This document shows positions 34,561-44,227 of a stretch of DNA of 64,000 bases, in pieces. The notes beneath the pieces are model-generated. The model had not been told where the DNA came from. It made no database searches and was given only the letters and a program-made list of their open reading frames with translations. The number at the start of each line of letters is the position of its first letter. Within the stretch, counting starts at the first letter, position 1. The DNA is taken from assembly GCF_003149105.1 (NCBI RefSeq), contig NZ_QGDS01000001.1, positions 201,334 to 265,333 on the forward strand. Direction: 5' to 3'. Source of the DNA: Faecalicatena contorta (GTDB taxonomy: Bacteria > Bacillota > Clostridia > Lachnospirales > Lachnospiraceae). Position numbers and translations under genes: made by a program.

Positions 34561-34986
34561 ATGCTTTGGAAAGAAAAGTATGAGTTGGGTGATCCTAATA
34601 TTGATGAGCAGCACAAGGAACTATTCCAGAGGGTTGAAGAATTTATGAAGAACCTGCGTTCTGCGGTTCCATGGGAAGAAAAAGTAGCCAGTGTCAATGA
34701 GACATTGGAATTTATGAATGGATATGTAGTAGAGCATTTTCGTGATGAGGAGGAGTATCAGCAGAGAATCCAATACCCGGGTTATGAAATACATAAAAAG
34801 ATACATAAAGATATGGTGGATTATGTTCTTCAGGTTACCGCCGAATATGAAAAGAGCGGTTTTGACGAACAATTGATGCAGCAGTTTGGCGGTAAACTTC
34901 TGGCATGGCTGATTAACCATGTGGCTTCGGAAGACCAGAAGATAGCTACCTATGCAATTAAAAAGGGGGTAGCCGGCAATGAATAA
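34561..34986 (+). CDS. bacteriohemerythrin
   Basis: 141 aa. All diiron ligands are present: His18 (DEQH), His59 and Glu63 (EHFRDEEE), His78 and His82 (EIHKKIH), His120 and Asp125 (NHVASED). Hemerythrins bind O2 reversibly, and in anaerobes they are thought to sense or scavenge it. The stop overlaps the CheX start by 8 bp, so translation of the two is coupled. AAGGAAGGG precedes the ATG. Confidence 0.93.
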   Translation: MLWKEKYELGDPNIDEQHKELFQRVEEFMKNLRSAVPWEEKVASVNETLEFMNGYVVEHFRDEEEYQQRIQYPGYEIHKKIHKDMVDYVLQVTAEYEKSGFDEQLMQQFGGKLLAWLINHVASEDQKIATYAIKKGVAGNE

Positions 34987-35425
34987 TAAACTGTATGCTC
35001 CATTTATGGAAGCTACCCGCAATGTTTTTCAGCTTATGCTTGACCTTTCGGATGTTTCCGGCCGTGTGGTGGAAAGTTTTGAGTACGAGGAAGGCGTGGA
35101 TGTTTCTATTGGCGTTGTAGGTGATTTTGTGGGGGAGGTCATATATCGTTTTCCTTCCGATACTTCTCTTAATATGGTGAATATTATGAGCGGTATGGAA
35201 ATAAGCTCTGTGGATGAGTTTGTAACCTCCGCCATTTCTGAGATTGCCAATATTATCAGCGGAAATGTTCTGACTGAGCTTGCACAGAATGACATGAAAT
35301 GTGATATTCTGCCTCCGGCAGTGTGCAACCCTGATAATGGTAAGACATATGAACTGATGACGAGCTGCCTGATTTCTACCGCCGCAGGAAATATGGGATT
35401 AGATATCAGATTGAACCAGGCATAG
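34979..35425 (+). CDS. CheX-like chemotaxis phosphatase
   Basis: 148 aa. The CheX/CheC-type active-site motif Glu88-x-x-Asn91 lies in SAISEIANIISGN. GDFVGEVIYRFP and SCLISTAAGNMGLDIRL close the fold. CheX dephosphorylates CheY-P. Only one ExxN helix is obvious, as in CheX dimers. No other chemotaxis gene is in the window. Overlap with the hemerythrin gene suggests an O2-linked signalling pair (inference). Confidence 0.85.
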   Translation: MNNKLYAPFMEATRNVFQLMLDLSDVSGRVVESFEYEEGVDVSIGVVGDFVGEVIYRFPSDTSLNMVNIMSGMEISSVDEFVTSAISEIANIISGNVLTELAQNDMKCDILPPAVCNPDNGKTYELMTSCLISTAAGNMGLDIRLNQA

Positions 35426-35448
35426 AAATAAGCTTATTTATTTACAAA

Positions 35449-36321
35449 TTAATTCATACGTCTGCGTACCAGGCAGGAAATAACGCCTGCGGCGCACAGA
35501 CCAAGCAGCATATTATGGAGGGAGCCGAACACATCGAGGGCTCCCTCTATTCCGTTCAAAATGGCATAAGTGCCTGATGTGTCAGGTAAAAAGGAGCAGA
35601 GCAGGAAGGAAAGATAAGAAGCAATGTATAAAAAGATAAAGGAGGATAAGCCTCTTCCGGTATCTTCTTTATAAACCTTTCTCCCTTCCCGGATCCTCAT
35701 TCTGGTCATGGACCATAAAAGGGCAATAAATTCAAACAGTAGAAAAACAGCGGCAACTCCAGCGTAAGCTGCAAGCTCATAATTCTTTTCTGTCAAAATG
35801 GTCTGGGGGTCTCCATAAGGAGCAGCACCGCGCCAGAAATTATAAGCCAGAACACCTAATGTTCCTGCTGTGATAAGAAAAGATACAATTCTTACAACAG
35901 AGCGGGCAACGTGATAAATGGCTTTTGTTCCATATTTAGCCTTCTTTTTTGCAGGGAAAGGCAAAGACGGTATACCCGGAACGGACTTTCTGCGGCGGCG
36001 CCTGGGCCGGATAAAATTATCATATATGTCTGCATCATCCTCATCCCCGCTGTATATATCTGCGTCATACTCATCTTTGTCATATATGTCTGCATCATAC
36101 TCGTCCCTGTCATATATATCTTCATCATATCTGTTATCCCGATATCTGCCATTTCGATATTTGTCATCCTGGTAATGGGACGTATCCATAACAGTAGTTT
36201 TATTGGATAAATCTTTGGTTACTGGTTCTATATCGAAACTATATGTGAAGGGCTCCTCTTCTTCATAAGTCACCTCAAAATCATCATCAAAAAATGTAGT
36301 AGTATTTTTTGTACTGCTCAT
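35449..36321 (-). CDS. membrane protein with acidic decapeptide repeats
   Basis: 290 aa. The N-terminal 100 residues are strongly acidic. Residues 61-100 are four decapeptides of consensus DxDEYDADIY, encoded by 30-bp DNA repeats (about 36022-36141). A basic RRRRRK stretch (107-112) and four membrane helices (about 145-162, 183-205, 226-245, 265-285) follow. ATG 36321 is chosen, GAGGAG being 8 bases upstream; a frame from 36381 adds 20 residues without one. Family not recognised. Convergent with cheX, 23 bp apart. Confidence 0.7.
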   Translation of the reverse strand: MSSTKNTTTFFDDDFEVTYEEEEPFTYSFDIEPVTKDLSNKTTVMDTSHYQDDKYRNGRYRDNRYDEDIYDRDEYDADIYDKDEYDADIYSGDEDDADIYDNFIRPRRRRRKSVPGIPSLPFPAKKKAKYGTKAIYHVARSVVRIVSFLITAGTLGVLAYNFWRGAAPYGDPQTILTEKNYELAAYAGVAAVFLLFEFIALLWSMTRMRIREGRKVYKEDTGRGLSSFIFLYIASYLSFLLCSFLPDTSGTYAILNGIEGALDVFGSLHNMLLGLCAAGVISCLVRRRMN

Positions 36322-36508
36322 CAAACTTCTCCTCAATTTTTTTATGTAGGTCATTGTATAACTTTTTTCATGTATACTCAAGGGTTAACGTTAAAAATTC
36401 ATAAAGTTCTAAGAATTCTTTCATATTTTTTCTAAAAGTGGTAGAATAAAAAAGTTGCGAAAATATTTAAGATATGTGGACGAGAGAAATTCGGAGAGGA
36501 GACATATT

Positions 36509-37840
36509 ATGATAACAGATATGACGGAAGGGGCACCTTCCAGGATACTTTGGAAATTTACAATCCCCATGCTTGTCAGTGTAATGTTTCAACAGTTTTA
36601 TAATATTGCAGACAGCGTAGTTGCAGGAAAGTTTATAGGGGTAAATGCTCTGGCCGCGGTAGGGGCATCTTATTCAGTTACGATGATTTTTATGTCGGTA
36701 GCTACAGGGCTGAATATCGGATGTTCTGTCGTAATTTCTCTGTATTTTGGCGCAAAGGAATATAAACAGATGAAAAGTGCAATCAGTACATCTCTTTTGG
36801 TTGTATTTGGAATCAGTATTTTTCTGACGGTTCTGGGATTGATTTTCAGTAAGCCTTTGATGCTTCTGCTGAAGACTCCAAAGGATATTTTGGGAGATTC
36901 CCTTCTTTTTCTGAACATCTACATATGTGGTCTGGTTTTTCTGTTTTTGTATAACATCTGTACAGGAATATTTACGGCACTGGGAGACTCCAGGACTCCG
37001 CTGTATTTCCTGATTGCATCTTCCATTGGAAATATAATTTTGAATCTGGTGTTCGTTATTAAATTCCATATGGGTGTAAGCGGAGTGGCCTGGGCTACAT
37101 TTCTGGCTCAGGGGATTTCTTCTGTGCTGGTCTGCGTGGCACTTCGAAAACGGCTGAAAGGTATAGAGAGCGGAGAATATAAACGATTTTCTCTTTCTAT
37201 GTTAAATAGGATTATGAGGGTAGCAATCCCCAGCATTTTACAGCAGAGCTTTGTTTCTGTAGGAAATCTCTTCGTACAGGGAGTGATTAACAGTTATGGA
37301 TCAGCAGTTGTGGCAGGGTATTCTGCAGCTATGAAAATCAATACCTTTGCAATTATGTCTTTTTCTACTCTTGGAAATGGAGTATCAAGCTTTACCGCCC
37401 AAAATATGGGTGCGCGAAAAGCAGAACGTGTTGCTAAAGGTTTCCGCAGCGGTGCCACTATGGTTTTAGGTGTGGCAATTCCCGCATTTCTTCTGTTTTT
37501 CTTCGCCGCAAGACCTCTTGTAAATTTATTTATGAGTGAAGGCGGTACGCAGGCAGCCGATGTGGGGGTTCAATTTTTAAAGATTGTTTCTCCGTTTTAC
37601 ATAGTAATCGCTTTAAAATTGATAGCAGATGGAATACTAAGAGGGGCCGGGGCCATGAAAGTATTTATGATTGCTACCTTTACTGATTTGATTCTGAGGG
37701 TAATTTTAGCTTTCGTATTGTCTGGTTTCTGGAAGGAAACTGGCATATGGATGTCCTGGCCTATCGGCTGGCTGATGGGAACAATACTGTCCATGGCATT
37801 TTATTTCTCCGGTATATGGAAAAAACAGCATGTTATTTAA
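36509..37840 (+). CDS. MATE-family multidrug/toxin efflux transporter
   Basis: 443 aa, twelve helices. MITDMTEGAPSRILWKFTIPMLVSVMFQQFYNIADSVVAGKFIG is the standard MATE N-terminus, with VAWATFLAQGISSV and the repeat GAGAMKVFMIATFTDLI later. ATG 36509 is used, with GAGGAG 8 bases upstream; an upstream ATG at 36455 lacks one. It expels cationic compounds by Na+ or H+ antiport (family). The ABC-F gene follows 84 bp downstream on the same strand. Confidence 0.92.
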   Translation: MITDMTEGAPSRILWKFTIPMLVSVMFQQFYNIADSVVAGKFIGVNALAAVGASYSVTMIFMSVATGLNIGCSVVISLYFGAKEYKQMKSAISTSLLVVFGISIFLTVLGLIFSKPLMLLLKTPKDILGDSLLFLNIYICGLVFLFLYNICTGIFTALGDSRTPLYFLIASSIGNIILNLVFVIKFHMGVSGVAWATFLAQGISSVLVCVALRKRLKGIESGEYKRFSLSMLNRIMRVAIPSILQQSFVSVGNLFVQGVINSYGSAVVAGYSAAMKINTFAIMSFSTLGNGVSSFTAQNMGARKAERVAKGFRSGATMVLGVAIPAFLLFFFAARPLVNLFMSEGGTQAADVGVQFLKIVSPFYIVIALKLIADGILRGAGAMKVFMIATFTDLILRVILAFVLSGFWKETGIWMSWPIGWLMGTILSMAFYFSGIWKKQHVI

Positions 37841-37924
37841 AGTGGAAGGAATGTGTGAAACATTGACGTTTGAGTGGAAATCCATTATGATAAACAAAGT
37901 GAAACAATGGATAAGGAGTGGCAT

Positions 37925-39742
37925 ATGAACATTTTAAACATGGAACATGTCAGTAAAATATACGGAGAAAAAGTCATCTTTAATGATGTGTCTTATGGAA
38001 TCCATAAGAGAGATAAAATCGGGATTGTCGGTATCAATGGAACCGGAAAGACTACAATGCTGAGAATTCTGGCAGGTCAGGAGGATGCAGATAGTGGACA
38101 GGTAGTGAAGCAGAATGGCCTGCGGATTGCTTACCTGCCTCAAAATCCGGAATTTCCTCAAGGTTCCACTGTATTATCTTATGTAATGGAAGGCATACCA
38201 GAGACAGACTGGACTGCCAGAAGTGAAGCAAAAAGTGCGCTGAATAAGCTGGATATCAGGCAGCACGATGAAAAGATTGAAGTGCTTTCCGGCGGACAAA
38301 AAAAGAGAGTGGCACTTGCAAGAGTTTTGGCAGCCCCTTCTGATATTTTATTGCTGGATGAACCAACGAACCACCTGGATGGCGAGATGATTTCCTGGCT
38401 GGAAGATTACCTGAGGAAATTTGGGGGCGTAGTTATCATGGTTACTCATGACAGATATTTTCTGGATAAAGTCACAAATAAGATTCTGGAAATCAGCCAT
38501 GGGCAGTTATACGGCTATGAGGGAAATTATTCTAAGTTTTTGGAGCTGAAAGCTCAGCGTGAGGAAATGGAATTAGCCTCAAAGCGAAAGCGCCAGAGCG
38601 TTCTGCGTATGGAGCTGGAATGGGCAAAACGGGGATGCCGGGCACGGAGTACGAAGCAGAAGGCGCGGCTGGAAAGACTGGATGCTTTAAAGAATGCAGG
38701 AGGCCCTGTGAAGGACCAGACAGTGGAGCTGGAGTCCCCTGAAACGAGGATGGGGAAAAAGACGGTTGAACTACATCATGTGAGTAAGAGTTATGGAGAT
38801 AAGAAACTTATAGAAGATTTCAGCTATATTGTTTTGAAGAATCAGCGGCTTGGCATCATCGGACCAAACGGATGCGGAAAGTCTACATTGCTGAAAATTA
38901 TGGCGGGTCTTATAGAGCCGGATGAAGGCAGGGTGGAGACAGGGGAGACAATCCGGATGGGGTATTTTGCCCAGGAAGTTCCCGATATGAATACAGAGCA
39001 GAGAGTGATTGACTATGTGAAGGATATTGCAGAGTACATTCCCACAAAGGATGGTAGGATTACAGCATCCCAGATGCTGGAGCGGTTTCTCTTCACACCG
39101 GACATGCAATATGCTCCCGTTAGTAAGCTCTCCGGAGGAGAGAAAAAGAGACTTTACCTGCTGGGTATTCTGCAGGCGGCACCTAACTTTCTTGTGCTGG
39201 ATGAAGCAAGCAATGACATTGATATCCCTACAATTACAATTTTGGAGGATTATCTGACTTCATTTCCGGGAATAGTGGTCACTGTATCTCATGACAGATA
39301 TTTTCTGGATAATGTGGCAGACAGGATTTTTGAATTTGACGGAAGCGGGCATCTGCAGCAGTATGAAGGTGGATATACAGATTATCTGGAAGCAAAAGAA
39401 AGGCAAATGTCTCTGCTAGATGACAGAGAAAGTACGGATAAGATAGTAGAAAATGATGCAAAAAAGACACAAAAAAAGGACTGGAAGCAGAATCATTCTG
39501 TGAAGCTGAAGTTCTCATATAAGGAACAGAAAGAATACGAGACTATCAATGAGGATATAGAAGCACTGGAAGAAAGAATAGCACACCTGGAGGATGATAT
39601 AATGTCCAATGCAACCAATTCTGTGAAGTTATCTGAACTAACTGAAAAGAAAGAACAGATAGAAGAGGAATTGGAGGGAAAAATGGAACGGTGGGTTTAT
39701 TTAAGTGATTTGGCTGAGAGGATAGAAGCACAGAGGAATTGA
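37925..39742 (+). CDS. ABC-F family ATPase
   Basis: 605 aa, two ABC domains without membrane segments. Domain 1: GINGTGKTT, LSGGQKKRVALARVL, ILLLDEPTNHLD. Domain 2: GPNGCGKST, LSGGEKKRLYLLG, LVLDEASNDID, in place of the usual DEPTNHLD. A C-terminal coiled coil (YETINEDIEALEERIAHLEDDI) closes it, as in Uup-like ABC-F. These act on the ribosome in translation control or antibiotic protection. ATG 37925 with AAGGAG is preferred over GTG 37874. Confidence 0.9.
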   Translation: MNILNMEHVSKIYGEKVIFNDVSYGIHKRDKIGIVGINGTGKTTMLRILAGQEDADSGQVVKQNGLRIAYLPQNPEFPQGSTVLSYVMEGIPETDWTARSEAKSALNKLDIRQHDEKIEVLSGGQKKRVALARVLAAPSDILLLDEPTNHLDGEMISWLEDYLRKFGGVVIMVTHDRYFLDKVTNKILEISHGQLYGYEGNYSKFLELKAQREEMELASKRKRQSVLRMELEWAKRGCRARSTKQKARLERLDALKNAGGPVKDQTVELESPETRMGKKTVELHHVSKSYGDKKLIEDFSYIVLKNQRLGIIGPNGCGKSTLLKIMAGLIEPDEGRVETGETIRMGYFAQEVPDMNTEQRVIDYVKDIAEYIPTKDGRITASQMLERFLFTPDMQYAPVSKLSGGEKKRLYLLGILQAAPNFLVLDEASNDIDIPTITILEDYLTSFPGIVVTVSHDRYFLDNVADRIFEFDGSGHLQQYEGGYTDYLEAKERQMSLLDDRESTDKIVENDAKKTQKKDWKQNHSVKLKFSYKEQKEYETINEDIEALEERIAHLEDDIMSNATNSVKLSELTEKKEQIEEELEGKMERWVYLSDLAERIEAQRN

Positions 39743-39758
39743 GGAGGAGACAAAAAGG

Positions 39759-40679
39759 ATGAAAAAACCTGTACTTGTAATTATGGCCGCTGGAATGGGA
39801 AGCCGGTACGGCGGTTTGAAGCAGATTGACCCGGTTGATGAAGAAGGGCACATTATTATGGATTTTTCCATATATGATGCCAGACGCGCAGGATTTGAGA
39901 AAGTGATTTTTATAATAAAGGAAGAAAACGAGGAAGAATTCAGGGCAAGCGTCGGCAATCGAATCAGTGAATTCATGGAAGTGGATTATGTATATCAGAA
40001 ACTGGATAACCTGCCGGAGGGCTTTGAGGTTCCAGAGGGCCGTGTAAAACCATTTGGAACAGGACATGCTATTCTAAGCTGTAAAGCGGTGATAGATGGT
40101 CCCTTTGCGGTGATTAACGCAGACGATTATTATGGAGTATCGGCATTGCAGTCTATTTATCAGTATTTATCCGTGTTTGAGGATGATGATAAATATAGAT
40201 ATGCTATGGTGGGATACCGACTGTCCAATACTTTAACAGAGAACGGTTATGTATCCCGGGGGGTATGCGAAGTAGACGAAAAAGGTTATCTGACTGGAAT
40301 TACAGAAAGAACGCATATTGAAAAAAACAAGAACGGCGCTGTTTTTACAGAGGACGACGGGAAAACCTGGAACCATATTGATGAAGACAGTATTGTCTCT
40401 ATGAATATGTTCGGATTTACACAAAGTATGCTGAAAGAACTAGAAGAGCGTTTCCCGGTATTTTTGAGAGAAAATCTGAAAGATTCTCCTTTGAAATGCG
40501 AGTATTTTCTTCCTACCGTGGTGGGGGAATTAATCCGGGAAGGAAGAGCCGCAGTAAAAGTTCTGAAATCAGAGGACAGATGGTATGGCATTACATATAA
40601 AGAAGACAAGCAAAGTGTTGCAGATGCAGTTGTTCAAATGAAAGTCCAGGGAGTTTATCCTCTGCATTTGTGGAAGTAG
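39759..40679 (+). CDS. sugar-phosphate nucleotidyltransferase family protein
   Basis: 306 aa. The N-terminal nucleotide-binding sequence LVIMAAGMGSRYGGLKQ and the metal site VINADDYYG identify the NTP_transferase family. VKPFGTGHAILSCK is the substrate-side motif. It starts 16 bp after the ABC-F stop with GGAGG and ends 47 bp before galE, so it may supply a UDP- or other nucleotide-sugar to GalE. Exact substrate is unknown; it is not a standard GalU by motif. Confidence 0.82.
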   Translation: MKKPVLVIMAAGMGSRYGGLKQIDPVDEEGHIIMDFSIYDARRAGFEKVIFIIKEENEEEFRASVGNRISEFMEVDYVYQKLDNLPEGFEVPEGRVKPFGTGHAILSCKAVIDGPFAVINADDYYGVSALQSIYQYLSVFEDDDKYRYAMVGYRLSNTLTENGYVSRGVCEVDEKGYLTGITERTHIEKNKNGAVFTEDDGKTWNHIDEDSIVSMNMFGFTQSMLKELEERFPVFLRENLKDSPLKCEYFLPTVVGELIREGRAAVKVLKSEDRWYGITYKEDKQSVADAVVQMKVQGVYPLHLWK

Positions 40680-40726
40680 ACATTTAACGGTGGAAATCGG
40701 CATCAGAAAGAAAGGAAGGTATAATT

Positions 40727-41743
40727 ATGGCAATATTAGTAGCAGGCGGTGCAGGATATATAGGCAGCCACACATGTGTGGAGCTTTTGGAAAGAGGCTA
40801 TGAGGTAGTTGTAGTTGATAACCTGTATAATTCCAGTGAAAGAGCTATGGAAAGAGTAGAGCAGATTACGGGAAAAAGTGTAAAATTTTATAAAGGGGAT
40901 ATTCTGAACAGAGAAGACCTGGAATGCATTTTTGAGAAAGAAGACATTGAGGCAGTTATTAATTTTGCAGGATTAAAAGCTGTTGGGGAATCTGTAACGA
41001 AACCGTGGGAGTATTACTACAACAATATTGCAGGAACTTTGGTTCTTTGTGACGTGATGCGCAAGCATGGATGTAAAAATATGATATTCAGTTCCTCTGC
41101 AACTGTTTACGGAGATCCTGCAGAGATTCCGATTACAGAGCAGTGTCCAAAGGGAGAAATCACCAATCCTTATGGAAGAACCAAGGGGATGCTGGAACAG
41201 ATTTTAACAGACCTTCACACAGGAGATTCTGAATGGAATATTATGCTTCTTAGATACTTTAATCCCATTGGGGCCCATGAGTCCGGGTTAATTGGCGAGG
41301 ATCCGAAGGGAATTCCGAACAACCTGGTTCCTTATATTGCCCAGGTAGCCGTTGGAAAGCTGGACTGCCTTGGGGTCTTTGGAGATGACTACGATACTCC
41401 TGACGGCACCGGTGTACGGGACTATATACATGTTGTGGATTTGGCTGTGGGACATGTTAAGGCAATTGAAAAAATGAAGACTAGTAAAGGAGTACACGTC
41501 TACAATCTGGGAACGGGAGTAGGATATAGTGTGCTGGATGTGGTAAAAGCTTATGAAAAAGCCTGCGGAAGGGAAATACCTTACCAGGTAAAACCACGCC
41601 GTCCCGGAGATATTGCTACTTGTTACTGTGATGCGTCTAAAGCAAAGGAAGAACTGGGCTGGAAGGCTGAGCGGGGAATTGAAGAGATGTGTGTGGATTC
41701 ATGGAAATGGCAATCCACGAACCCGGATGGTTACAGGGGATAG
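40727..41743 (+). CDS. galE: UDP-glucose 4-epimerase
   Basis: 338 aa, the typical size. Rossmann motif GGAGYIGSH at the N-terminus, catalytic Ser-x23-Tyr-x3-Lys as SSSATVYG and NPYGRTK, and the GalE-typical [13 protein letters not shown] and [23 protein letters not shown]. It interconverts UDP-glucose and UDP-galactose in the cytoplasm. AAAGGAAGG precedes the ATG. Follows the nucleotidyltransferase gene. Confidence 0.95.
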   Translation: MAILVAGGAGYIGSHTCVELLERGYEVVVVDNLYNSSERAMERVEQITGKSVKFYKGDILNREDLECIFEKEDIEAVINFAGLKAVGESVTKPWEYYYNNIAGTLVLCDVMRKHGCKNMIFSSSATVYGDPAEIPITEQCPKGEITNPYGRTKGMLEQILTDLHTGDSEWNIMLLRYFNPIGAHESGLIGEDPKGIPNNLVPYIAQVAVGKLDCLGVFGDDYDTPDGTGVRDYIHVVDLAVGHVKAIEKMKTSKGVHVYNLGTGVGYSVLDVVKAYEKACGREIPYQVKPRRPGDIATCYCDASKAKEELGWKAERGIEEMCVDSWKWQSTNPDGYRG

Positions 41744-41799
41744 GTAAAGCACTTTCCTATTAAATAAAAATTTTCATGACTGAACTGTGATAAAATTGC

Positions 41800-41854
41800 T
41801 TGACAAAAAAATAGGAACTTGGTATGATAAAAAAACAGAACGCACTCTGTTTTT
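41800..41854 (+). promoter_or_regulatory. ilvN promoter with overlapping palindrome
   Basis: TTGACA (41800-41805), 17-bp spacer, TATGAT (41823-41828): a near-consensus sigma-A promoter. Just downstream AAAAACAGA (41831-41839) and TCTGTTTTT (41846-41854) form a perfect 9-bp palindrome around the likely start site, an operator-like position; the RNA hairpin could also act as a terminator for galE. Confidence 0.75.
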
Positions 41855-41884
41855 GTGTTTCTGAAGTAGAAAGTAGGGAAGCAT

Positions 41885-42385
41885 ATGAGAAGACAGGTTT
41901 ATTCATTGCTGGTTGACAACAATCCAGGTGTATTAAGCAGGATTGCAGGTCTTTTCAGCAGAAGAGGGTACAGTATAGACAGTATTACTGCGGGGATGAC
42001 GGCAGACATCAGGTTTACCAGAATTACAGTTGTGGCAACTGGAGATGAACTGATTTTGTCCCAGATTGAGAAGCAGGTACGCAAATTGGAAGATGTGGTT
42101 GAAATCAAACTGCTGCAGGACGGAGAATCTGTCTGCAGAGAATTGATTATGGTAAAGATCCGCGCAAATGCTGCCCAGAGGGCAGAAGTGATTTCAATTG
42201 CTGATATATTCAGGGCAAAAATTGTGGATGTGGAAAAAGAATCTATGATTATAGAACTGACTGGAAACCAATCAAAACTGGATGCGTTTCTGAATCTTCT
42301 GGACGGCTATGAAATACTGGAACTTGCAAGAACAGGAATTACAGGACTTGGAAGAGGTATTAAGGATGTCACATTTCTGGATTAG
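41885..42385 (+). CDS. ilvN: acetolactate synthase small subunit
   Basis: 166 aa. N-terminal ACT domain: YSLLVDNNPGVLSRIAGLFSRRGYSIDSITAG. The C-terminal domain ends GLGRGIKDVTFLD, the common IlvN/IlvH pattern. It regulates the catalytic subunit of the branched-chain amino acid pathway by valine feedback. The large subunit ilvB is not in the window, and ilvC follows 116 bp downstream. Confidence 0.93.
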   Translation: MRRQVYSLLVDNNPGVLSRIAGLFSRRGYSIDSITAGMTADIRFTRITVVATGDELILSQIEKQVRKLEDVVEIKLLQDGESVCRELIMVKIRANAAQRAEVISIADIFRAKIVDVEKESMIIELTGNQSKLDAFLNLLDGYEILELARTGITGLGRGIKDVTFLD

Positions 42386-42483
42386 CCCCAGGTACTGTTA
42401 CATATCAGGAAGCTAGAGGCCCTGGGCCTTTAACTAATACACTATTTAAATGCTTATCAGGCAGGGTGGCCTGGTGAATATGA

Positions 42484-43521
<1,038 letters not shown>

Positions 43522-43528
43522 TATTAAG

Positions 43529-43567
43529 TCCCGGTGTTTGTGGAAAACAGATACCGGGATTTTTTTA
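43529..43567 (+). terminator. terminator after ilvC
   Basis: TCCCGGT (43529-43535) pairs with ACCGGGA (43553-43559), followed by seven Ts. Confidence 0.9.
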
Positions 43568-43602
43568 TGCAATAAGAAACTGTATTTTCTGTTACATGAA
43601 AA

Positions 43603-43724
43603 AGAATCTCGCTTGCGAGATTCTCCGCCTGGGTTGGGTTGCGATAGCAACACCTTCTTTACCAACCCAGTGTGATCCCCCGGAGGGTTTTATATAATAG
43701 GAAACTACGTTTCCTATTTATATA
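43603..43724. repeat. three tandem palindromes between ilvC and rpsT
   Basis: H1: AGAATCTCGC/GCGAGATTCT (43603-43624, 2-nt loop). H2: two-tier hairpin CTGGGTTG/CAACCCAG (43629-43670) enclosing GTTGC/GCAAC. H3: AATAGGAAAC/GTTTCCTATT (43696-43718) extended by flanking TATAT/ATATA. No gene lies in this 250-bp gap between convergent genes. Confidence 0.8.
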
Positions 43725-43754
43725 AAAAAACATCCGCCTGACGGAAGCGGATGC
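43724..43754 (-). terminator. terminator of rpsT
   Basis: On the minus strand CATCCGC (complement of 43747-43753) pairs with GCGGATG (complement of 43731-43737), followed by a U run (complement of the As at 43724-43730). Confidence 0.85.
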
Positions 43755-43772
43755 TTTGGATTCTATATTATA

Positions 43773-44036
43773 TTAAGCAATTGAGTTTACAGCTTTTGCT
43801 AAGCGGGAGATTTTTCTTCCAACTGTGTTTTTGTGATAAACACCTTTGCTTCCTGCTTTGGAAATTTCTTTAATAGCAGCCTGTAATGCTGTCTTTGCTG
43901 CTGCTGTGTCATTCTGTGCTACTGCAGCTTCAACTTTCTTTACAGAAGTTTTAACTTTAGACTTAATCGCTTTGTTCCTTGCAGCTTTTGTTTCGTTTAC
44001 TAAAATTCTTTTTTTAGCAGATTTAATGTTAGCCAA
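43773..44036 (-). CDS. rpsT: 30S ribosomal protein bS20, TTG start
   Basis: 87 aa from a TTG start: (M)ANIKSAKKRILVNE, then NKAIKSKVKTSVKKVEAAVA and SKGVYHKNTVGRKISRLAKAVN, typical bS20. The start is fixed by GGAGG 8 bases upstream of the TTG. An ATG frame from 44159 adds 41 non-homologous residues and is wrong. bS20 binds 16S rRNA. Escherichia coli rpsT also uses a UUG start, linked to autoregulation. Monocistronic, transcribed opposite to gpr. Confidence 0.95.
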   Translation of the reverse strand: MANIKSAKKRILVNETKAARNKAIKSKVKTSVKKVEAAVAQNDTAAAKTALQAAIKEISKAGSKGVYHKNTVGRKISRLAKAVNSIA

Positions 44037-44227
44037 TCTGTACACCTCCAAATATGTGAAATTTTCAAATAGTGAATTCATTATTCCGCCAAAATCGGAC
44101 ACGGACGTTTTGCACGGAACATACTCATTCATTTTATGATAAGGAACAGTGGTTGTCAATACATATTTCTCAAAATATTGTAAAAACTACTTGTAACAAT
44201 GATGCAAAGAAAAAGTGAGGACTGAAG

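Noticed and set aside
41744..41884. T-box or other riboswitch before ilvN
   Set aside because: The leader is only about 50 nt after the -10 box, too short for a T-box, and contains only one palindrome.
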